DNA from: Colocasia esculenta
Lineage: Eukaryota > Streptophyta > Magnoliopsida > Alismatales > Araceae
Assembly (NCBI GenBank): GCA_014218235.1
Contig: CM024753.1
Coordinates: forward strand, 188,084,348 to 188,148,347
DNA length: 64,000 nucleotides
Direction: 5' to 3'
The notes under the pieces: generated by a model
Database searches by the model: none
Seen by the model: the letters and a program-made list of their open reading frames with translations, nothing else
Told to the model about the DNA's origin: nothing
Part shown: piece by piece, positions 56,004-64,000 of the stretch
Layout: every line of letters starts with the position of its first letter
How positions within the stretch are numbered: the stretch's first letter is position 1
Made by a program: the position numbers and the translations under genes

Positions 56004-57215
56004 TGTTGGATCCCTTTGAATTTTGATGATCACAAAACACTCATGTTGTTTGCTAACATGTTTGCAAGTTGAATGCAGAAATCAAAGTATTTTTTAAAGG
56101 AAAGAGGACTTTCAAAGAAGCCTAAGTTGGTTCCTGGTAAGTGGAGTCGACCCCATATTTATGAAGGAGTCGACCCCCACTGTGCTCAGATTTTCAGAGT
56201 CGACCCCAGCTCTGTAAGGGAGTCGACCCTCTTTCAAAAGCCTGCCTTGCTGGAGAACCAGAGTCGACCCCAGCATTCAAAGGGAGTCGACCCCGACTGT
56301 GTTCAGTTTTTCAGAGTCGACCCCAGCCTTATAAGGGAGTCGACCTCTGTTCAAAAGTGCACCTTTTGTTCAACTGGAGTCGACCTCCAGATTGTGAAGG
56401 AGTCGACCCTGGATGAATTGGAGTCGACCCCAGCAAAAGTGGGAGTCGACCCTAACATGCAGAACCTTCTGAAAAGCTCTTTTTGAACACCTTTTTGACT
56501 AAGACCACTTTCTACCTCTCTCAAACGGCTACCTTTGTGGAAGGACTATAAAAAAAACACCTGGGGGAAACCCTAGGCAAGGAATTTCGTGGGGAAGAGA
56601 GCCACACTCAAGAGCTTCATCTCCAGCTTCTTCTTCCAAGCATTTTTCACCTTCTTGTGCTTCCAATCTACTAGATCTTTGAAGAAGGGGATTTTTGAAG
56701 GAGATCTCTTCGACTCAAGAGCTTCATCGACATCTGGAGATCTTCCTCATAAGCTTTTTATCTACTATTATTTGATCTATCATTCTTTATATTGTGATTC
56801 TTTCTTTGTGCTTTTTGCCTTCTTGGTTGAAGGTTGGTTTGGGTTCACATACCCAACCTTGTGTGCTTTGGTGAGCTGGGCACCGCATCAACCAGCGGTT
56901 TGTTGGTGAGCTAGGCACCGTATTAACTAGCGGTTGTTGGTAAGCTGGGCACCGCATAAACCAGCGGGTGTAGTTCAACTCTTTGAGAGGTAAATCTCAC
57001 TGTGTTGGTGAGAACTGGATGTAGGTAGACCAAAGGGTCTTACCGAACCAGGATAAATCCGTGTCTCTTCGTGTGCTTGCTTCCTTCTTCCCTCTCTGTT
57101 CTCTTTGCTTTGCATCCGTCTTTTATTTCTGCATTAGTTTCCATTGATCATTCTAGACAAATTTTTAAAGCCCTATTCACCCCCCTCTAGGCTAGTCATA
57201 GTCTAGATCCTTTCA
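56004..57215 (+). repeat. 3' LTR of copia-2
   Basis: 1212 bp, starting TGTTGGATCCCTTTGAATTT and ending CTAGATCCTTTCA. It matches the 5' LTR, including twelve GTCGAC cores (about 56145-56450) and the TATA box (56547-56553). The 137-codon frame 56073-56486 runs through the motif array and is a composition by-product, as the 5' LTR copy has a stop. Confidence 0.92.
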
Positions 57216-59820
57216 AGAAGAAAAATATTTGTTATATATCTATTGGACATGTTACACTGATGTGCTATGAGTCATGGTAGGGCATAATATATTGTACCGA
57301 TACAATACGGTCGTGCCACATGCACAATAGGCACATTAATTCTTAATGGATCTGATGTGTGTCCGTTGAACTGCAGTAGTACACACAGTTCGGTCCGATA
57401 CAGTCCAATTCGGTAAAATATTGGATCCAAACCGTGTCAAACCGTAGTGATTCCGATCATGCCTTAAAAACCTAATTACTTTCCCTCTCTTCCCCTCATC
57501 CAAATCCAAAGTAGTTGAAGACAGTAAAGAGCAGTGCAGCCGATAGTATTCCTCTCTCCTCATCCGACCCCCATCTCCTCCACATCCCTAGGCACATGAC
57601 TATAGGTATGGTCATAGCTATGGATATGGTTACCCTCATGGTGGTGCCTACATGCAACTTGTTTCCACTCAGTCACCTCGCCCTATGGTAGTGCTTCAGG
57701 GATTGAGAGAGTATGAGGAATATCAACGTATGTACCATAACAAATATTTATCGTACATATCGTATGTTGATTACTTAGAATATGTTAGGATGACATTTAA
57801 TGTTACATATTTGGAGATGAGAGTTGTTCATTGTCATATAAAGGTTATGTAAACATACATGACTTTGAGAACTAGGTAATGCATTTCTTCAATTAATATA
57901 ATGTATCTATTAATGTATGATTATTTATTTCCAATCACTAATTAAAGTTAAATTTTCTTGATGCAATGTCGCGTGACCTCCACCACCCCACTTAGGAGCT
58001 CGGTACACATTGGATGGTGACCAACGTATTCATTACATATATTGTGGATATTAATTGAGTCCCAACATCTACCACTTCTCCGGACATCAGAAGCTGAATT
58101 TGGTAGAGATTGTATACACTATCCGTCAATTTTTTAGTACTTGCAAGTTCAATTCTGTAAACTTTTGCAGGATGGCACCCTCAGTGTGGCGAAGCAAACT
58201 CCATCTATATCTAAAGATCCCCCACCACTAGTCCCTCCTCTTTCTCCTCCTCGTCCAGGGCAATAATCATTGATGCGGTTAGACAGTAGTTCAACATCTC
58301 GATAATTGATACAGTTCATTTCACTTTTTATAAACATGATTAGATTATTATGTACAGATCGATCCACACCCACCTTTGAGTTCGGGGTTTGTGAGCCACA
58401 AGAATACAATGATTCCGATTGATAGGTCGATTTGGTTCTTATAGAATTGCATGTGTGCAAGTGGATTGACTTTTATTACGTTACAAATATTTTAGACTTT
58501 TTAGAATTATGTGTGTTTTGTATCTTATGGACATTTTGGACATTGTAATACTTATGGAAGTTGAGAAATATATGGGTCTTCTTATCTTATTCATAGGCCG
58601 ATGGCATGCTATATGATATGTTCATTAATTTCCTTTCATTACATTGTGATGGTTTCATTGGAATTATAATATCTTATTCACAAGTCATTGAGTTATATAT
58701 GGATAGTTGGTCGCGCCGTATGAATCCATATTAATCCTTGGCAAGACTCGGCACAGTATGTATGAATAAAATTATTTTCATTTTTTTTTTATTTTTTAAA
58801 GTTTATTTGAGGATTTGAAGCGTAGGATGGAGTATGGTACAGTACACTCCCGTACCACATTGTACCAACACAAATCTGGTATGTCTGAGTCACGTGGTAA
58901 GACCGACCATGGTTATGTATATTGTATATGTTCATTTATTTTATGATGCTTAAGTTTGAAAGATAATATTTTATATTTTATTCACAAGCCATTTTGTTAT
59001 ATATATGTGCATGTTGATTTGTTAAAATTACATTGTGATGGTTATGAAAGCTTGGAATTACATGTATTTTCGTCAGGTTATTGAGGTACATGTGCGTGTT
59101 GCTTTTATTACCTTGTGCTTTTTGGAAGTATGGATTTAGATGTATTTTCGTATCTTATTCACAGGCCGATCGATTTATATATATGCATGTTCATCACATT
59201 TGATTACATTGTTGCGTTTTGGTATTGATATTATTCTTTTTAGTACATGAGAATTAGTTAAAATATTAAAAAAACATTAATATTTAAATTCTACAACAAA
59301 AAAGTCATTTTCTGTAGAAAAAAAATTAAATAGGTGTTTGAGGCTGAACTAGCGTCCCATGAGAATCCGATCGATATGTTTTGCTGATTCGACAAACCAA
59401 TTATAGCCTTGAGTGACACATTGTGTTTGCTTATATATTAGTCAATCACAACATCAGACGTGACATTTTTAAACGACGTACAATAATTTCTCATCTAAAA
59501 AATGAAATTAAGAGCAGATAACTACATGAATTGAACCCCTCAGACTTTGGTGTTGCAAAAGAATCCCTGGAGATCATGTAAACTTGATGTAATAATCAAA
59601 GCATGTCTACCTACTCGGAATAATTATAATTACAAGAAGTGAGACCACCCTCCACGAATTATTAGCTAGCTACAAGTATTGGGAGATCAGTCACCGAACC
59701 CCTATATATAATGGTCAGATCATGGCAAATTTAGGTTCGTCTCTTCGTTACTCTTCTATCTACTCCAAGTTATAAGAAATATTGATGCAGGAGGATGATT
59801 GCCCTTTAGCTTCCTGTTGT
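57216..59820. other. No recognised gene; possible old DNA transposon remnant
   Basis: GTAC/CGGTAC-like words (57285-57440 and 58840-58915) flank a short frame fragment (57652-57852, YEEYQRMYHNKYLSYIS) of unknown nature. This could be a decayed hAT-type element, but no inverted repeat or duplication could be fixed. The remainder is AT-rich. Confidence 0.35.
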
Positions 59821-59823
59821 GGT

Positions 59824-59825
<2 letters not shown>

Positions 59826-59870
<45 letters not shown>

Positions 59871-59920
59871 CTTAGGGACACTCGTCCCAACGCGTGTGTA
59901 TATATATATATATATATGTA
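59826..59920. repeat. (TA)n microsatellite
   Basis: About 22 TA units at 59826-59869, and a second run of about ten at 59900-59918. Confidence 0.9.
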
Positions 59921-61017
59921 TAATTGTATGATTTCGCTTGCTTACAGTTATGTATAACTATTGAGGGACTCCCCCTCAGTGCTTGATCCCCATGCAATAT
60001 ATAATTGCTACTTACCCATGATTGGCTCTTTGGGCAGTGCACCCTAAGATGGCTTTTAGTCTTTTCTTTCTTTCCCCAAAAAATTTATAAGAAAAAAATT
60101 CCTATTTAATTTGGACAGGTGATTTTATTACTTGTTGAGACATATAGTAAATATTTCTCATCTAACTATAATTTGGACATATATTCTACATGGATCAAGG
60201 TTCACCGAATCAGATGACTCAGCTACATGTTGAGTTTTTCATGGTACAGTAAAGTTCAAACACACCTCATCAATAAATTTCAAACCACACAATTTTTTAT
60301 TAAAAAATAAAAATACTAAACAAAATAATAAAAATATAAATAATAAAATTAAATAATACATTAACTACACCATATCACCCGTGCCAGAGACCCAACGAAT
60401 CCCAGGCATGGCACATCCAATATTGTACTGGGGCACCTCCAAAAATAAGTCTCTTGGAAGACCTGAACAAGTTGTCTCTCATATATAAATAACCCTTTAA
60501 ACTACGATTTAAAGCATCTAAAATTATTTCAGAGCTTATTTGCAAGGTCATTCTAATTGAAAGCATTTCAATAATCATGAGGCGACGGCCCTCTCCTCTT
60601 TATACATAGATTCTCTCACCATATATGGCCTAACTCTTCTTTCTCTTACATTCAAACCCATGCACGTTATCGACCTAACTTTTATAGAAAGTTTCATCTT
60701 TGGGATTTTGACAAATCCTATTTTAATTAAATATATACACGCCAGTAGCACTGTTAGTATAGCTAGATGCCTAACACCATAATGACAAGGAGTACGCACG
60801 TAGCAACAGAAACAAAAGCCAGTACACAAGAGAGAGATGTAGGGGATGTGGGTGGCATGCAAGAAATTTGGTGGTTTGGTGCTGTGCTATGCATTGACAA
60901 GGGTCCACAGATTTGCTTCACATGGAGATCTTCACAAACTGCAGCCCCTTTAATGTTTCCCTAAACAATGAAGTGATCATATACATACGTGGGTGTTCTT
61001 CACATCACTAATTTATG
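59921..61017. other. No recognised gene
   Basis: AT-rich DNA. The minus-strand frames 60375-60578 and 60575-60862 show no known domain or codon pattern that would support a gene. Confidence 0.45.
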
Positions 61018-61255
61018 GGGTGTTTGGTTATAATTTTTTGTCAAATTTTTTTCTTAAATTTAAAAAAAAGAGAGGAAAGATACATAGAAGTGTTTGGCAA
61101 GTATTTTTTTATTTTTAAAGAAAAAAATGTATTCTATATAAATCTCTCTCAAAATAAAAATAAATGTGAACTCCCCCCCCCCCACACACGCCCAGCACCT
61201 GAACCCCCCCCCCCCCCCCCACACCCCCCCCCCCACCCACACCTCCCCCCTCGCC

Positions 61256-61288
<33 letters not shown>

Positions 61289-61752
61289 CCCCCTCCCCCC
61301 CCCCCCCCCTCCCACCCCACCCCACCCCCCTGCGCCCCCCCCCCCCCCCCCCCCGCCTCCCCCCTCGCCCCCCCCCCCCCCCCCCACCCCCTGCGCCCCC
61401 CCCCCCCAGCCCTCCCACCCCCCCCCCCCCCCCCCCCCCCCCCCCACCCCCTGTGCCCCCCCCCCCTGCCCCCCCACCCCACCCCCCACCCACCCCCCCC
61501 CCCCCCCCCACCCCACCCCCTGCCCCCCCCCCCCCCCCTACGCCCTCCCCCCCGCCCCCGTGCGCCCTTCCCCTACCCCACCCCGGCGGCTCCCTCTCCT
61601 GCCCCAACACATCATATAAATTTAAAAATTGTATTATTTTTACCAAACAGATAACATCACATTTTCATAGTTTTAAATTTAAAATAAAAGCGAACTCAAC
61701 ATCATTTTATAGGTAAAATAGTTTTTTTTTTTAAAATTGCTCCTAAACACCC
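61018..61752. mobile_element. MITE (GGGTGTTTGG ends) with expanded poly-C core
   Basis: The left end GGGTGTTTGGTTA and the reverse complement of the right end (GGGTGTTTAGGAG) form a short inverted repeat of a common plant MITE type. AT-rich arms (61021-61170 and 61615-61740) surround the C tract. The target duplication is not clear. A truncated relative lies at 46555-46745 inside the CACTA element. Confidence 0.65.
61170..61600. repeat. Near-pure C tract, about 430 bp
   Basis: Runs of 6-27 C are broken only by isolated A, T or G (CACCCCAC, CTGCGC, CTCGCC). All long frames across it (poly-Pro on plus, poly-Gly on minus) are composition effects. The exact run lengths may be unreliable in any assembly. 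Confidence 0.9.
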
Positions 61753-62193
61753 TATTAATATGACAGATTGCATGTGAGGCCAAGCTCCTCGATCCGTCTG
61801 TGGTGGAAAGATAGCCTAGATTCCACCACCAGCGCTATCAAAACCCTAAAAGCGAACTTATGTATACCTGTGTATAGTGCCTTTTGCAACAATGGGAGGG
61901 TAAAGGGGGTCTAGAGAGCATTTGGTTCGGCAAGATGGGAAGATGCTGGTGTTTGGGGTGACACGTACATTGAGGAACTCTTTCCCATGTGCCTAGCTAA
62001 GGTAGAATCTCTAAAGAGAAAGCATATATGGATCTTCTCTCCACAAGTGGTCCTCTTATGTCATCAAATTAATTAATTGAAGAGACTCGATCTCACAACT
62101 AGTCACAGATTGTCGGATGTTAGGAGAGAACTAACGATGATAATACGTCTAGTGCTGTTAATAGTAGATATGCAAGGGAAACAAAAGATTAGA
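61753..62193. other. No recognised gene
   Basis: Anonymous DNA between the MITE and the next LTR; no domain, repeat or RNA gene is seen. Confidence 0.45.
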
Positions 62194-64000
62194 TGTAACG
62201 GTCCTGGATATTTATACCCAATAAGGCTCCATATCTAAGTCCGCCTCCCGCGATCAGACCGAAGTCTCGCAAGAGATATCTCACAAAAATATCCAGTAAG
62301 AATATAAAAGACATAACAACAATATATGACACAAGAAAGTACATGTGCTCGTACCTATGTACAACTATCCCAATACATTATTACATGTCCAATAATAGAG
62401 TACAACTACCTGGGACATACCCCGAGGGAGCAAAGCTCACACCAACACAACTACAACTCAACTGCTAGTGGTACAAGTCTGCCCCAACGCTGTTGAAAGC
62501 CAAACACACGGTAAGCCCTGAAAAGAACTATAGGGGAGTGAGCCTCAACAAGTCACAAGCTCAGTAGGAACTTTCTAAAAGCCACCAGAACCAACAACTG
62601 AAAGAAAGACCAAGTCCTCAACCCCTAAGGGTCTCACTGGTAACGCTGATAGCCAAATCACAACATGCACCCATTAACCGTATATTTACTGTAATTAAAT
62701 ATAAACACATCAACTAATCCAATATTCGGAAAATAAGAGGGAATAATAGGACTAGCACAACGCTGTTAGTCTACCAAACAACTGAAGTGCCTAAACCACA
62801 AGCCTCACAGGCCAACCACTGCCTAGGCTACGAGTCTCACATGCAAACCTTAGACATGAGTATAACAGGACTGTGAACCAAAGCTAGTTTGTTATACCTT
62901 AAACCACAATACGTCGGAAGCCATTCTCAAAAGGGTACAATATAGCAAGTGGAAGGTCCTACAACACGACTTCCACAGAGCACAGCTCCACATCAACACC
63001 TGAAAAGGGCTGGTACACAGTGAACCATAACACAAAACTACCCACAAAAGGTACAGGTACCTACTACCACGAGGTACCACCACAAAACCTCAACACCACT
63101 GTACCTCCAAAAAAGCACACTCCAACGGTAAAACCTCCGCCAACGAGTCACACACACACAAGCCACAACCAGTGGCAAGCACGAGTCGGAAAACTTATAC
63201 CACGATACATAAACCATAATCAGCTCGTCTCTAATCACTATGTAACCTTTAAGCAATTGCGCACTGTCAAACACAAAATCCACATTATAACCTTGCCTGT
63301 CATTGACCATCTTATGGCCTCCATGGCAATACACCTCAATACACACAAACAACACATATGAACCACATCGGCTTTATAATATATTAACATAACTAACATA
63401 CCATTAACATTACTCACTAATTATCCACCAACTATTACATGAACCTAAACATGCTTTACTAATCGTTAAACAACTTGAAACAGCTTAAAATACCTTAAAA
63501 CACCTGAGCTAGGTCCACACAAGACCATCATTGCCCAGGGTTCAACCACTCATTTCAACAGAAGAACGCGACAGCGTCTACCGCCTCATTGAGAACGCGA
63601 TGGCCCCACAGGCCGCGTTCCCAAACCAGAACGCGACGGAGACAATCGTCGTGACCTAAACGCGACCACCCGACCCATCGCCTTCTCAGATAGAAACTCT
63701 GCACTCCGGTTTTCACACAGAAACCAGCTCAAATCTCATTTCCATGCATACCAAACCTTTACAATCATTACACTAGGTAAAAATGCAACTACACATCTAT
63801 ACATATCAACATGCTTCAATCTACCAAATAAAGCAATAAAACGAAAGTCCCTACCAGTAGAAGAACTTGCAGAACGAGGCTTAATCGGGGCTCTCCACAC
63901 TACGAGCAACTCCTACGCACCAAAACCACGTCAAACACGAGCTCCCAAGCCGACGTCGTCGGAAACCGCCGCAGCAACCCTCTCCCCAGTCGTACAGAGC
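62194..64000 (-). repeat. Gypsy LTR, partial (runs off the window)
   Basis: The plus strand starts TGTAACGGTCCTGGATATTT, like the primer-side edge of the Tekay-like LTR (TGTAATGGTCCTC at 15476). It then has CCGCCTCCCGCGATCAGACC, GTCTCGCAAGAGATATC, and GGGAGTGAGCCTCAACAAGT, all in the same order as that LTR. No primer site lies to its left, so it is either a solo LTR or the 3' LTR of a minus-strand element extending to the right. A CGCGAC motif cluster lies at about 63565-63665. The frames 62892-63361 have no known domain. Confidence 0.75.
63565..63665. promoter_or_regulatory. AACGCGAC motif cluster in the right-edge gypsy LTR
   Basis: GAACGCGACAGC, GAACGCGATGGC, GCCGCGTTCC, GAACGCGACGGA and AACGCGACCACC occur within 100 bp, the same motif as at 11780-11965 and 17235-17435. 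Function is unknown. Confidence 0.5.

Larger units (their letters stand above)
28051..57215 (+). mobile_element. Ty1/copia retrotransposon copia-2, split by a CACTA element
   Basis: A full-length copia element with both LTRs (28051-29265 and 56004-57215), a primer site, gag, and pol in the order protease, integrase, reverse transcriptase, RNase H, with a polypurine tract (AAAAATGGGGAGAT) before the 3' LTR. Without the 21.5-kb CACTA insert it is about 7.7 kb. The flanks share AGAA (28047-28050 and 57216-57219). If the LTR ends one base earlier the duplication is AAGAA. RT and RNase H sequence style (GYSQEEGIDYDEIFAPVARL, YVDDIVFGS) fits the SIRE-like branch, which is a tentative assignment. 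At least two nonsense codons and several frameshifts make it inactive. Confidence 0.92.

Noticed and set aside
56073..56486. A 137-codon protein gene inside the copia-2 LTR
   Set aside because: The 5' LTR copy of this frame ends after 62 codons, and the peptide only reflects the GTCGAC repeats (VDP, STL words).
57652..57852. A small host gene (Tyr-rich frame)
   Set aside because: The frame is short, has no recognisable domain, and sits in DNA with features of an old transposon. It is kept only as an unassigned remnant.
61015..61716. Long poly-proline and poly-glycine open frames on both strands
   Set aside because: They exist in all frames because the DNA is nearly pure C; no initiation context or non-repetitive domain is present.

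Overview
The window is nuclear DNA from a flowering plant with a large, transposon-packed genome. The evidence is plant-type Ty1/copia and Ty3/gypsy LTR retrotransposons primed by initiator tRNA-Met (TGGTATCAGAGC), a CACTA (En/Spm) element with TnpD- and TnpA-like genes, a BED-finger hAT element, MITEs, and GT-AG introns with AT-rich interiors. I see no convincing host gene, rRNA or tRNA gene. The species cannot be named from the sequence.

Layout. 1-3614: the 5' part of a minus-strand copia element (copia-1), inserted in the 3' LTR of the next element. 3615-17563: a decayed minus-strand Ty3/gypsy chromovirus (Tekay-like, with a chromodomain), holding two solo LTRs that keep perfect 5-bp target duplications (5776-8070 and 10171-13086). 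17564-20954: anonymous DNA with one small hAT-like MITE. 20955-26411: a solo LTR of a Tat-like gypsy element, split by a 4.8-kb hAT transposon (21568-26387) with a perfect 8-bp target duplication. 28051-57215: a plus-strand copia element (copia-2) with both LTRs, split in its pol gene by a 21.5-kb CACTA transposon (32283-53782, duplication GAT). 57216-61017: anonymous AT-rich DNA. 61018-61752: a MITE swollen by about 430 bp of nearly pure C. 62194-64000: part of another gypsy LTR.

The CACTA element is the most intact and most unusual unit. Its TnpD-like transposase splices from four exons into an uninterrupted 1150-codon frame. Its TnpA-like (Transposase_24-type) gene can be read from ten exons plus a last exon. 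It carries two amplified mini-exon arrays: four 39-nt phase-1 exons arranged A-B-A'-B', and about twelve tandem 178-bp units, each of which reads as a 93-nt phase-0 exon plus an 85-nt intron. A third splice-acceptor-like tandem array lies in a GC-rich segment of the same element. An inverted repeat with arms of about 130 bp sits just upstream of the transposase start.

The retrotransposons share a second theme: arrays of short CpG-containing motifs inside LTRs. GTCGAC-cored arrays lie about 90-100 bp upstream of the TATA box in both copia families, and AACGCGAC/GTCGCGTT arrays occur in three gypsy LTR families.
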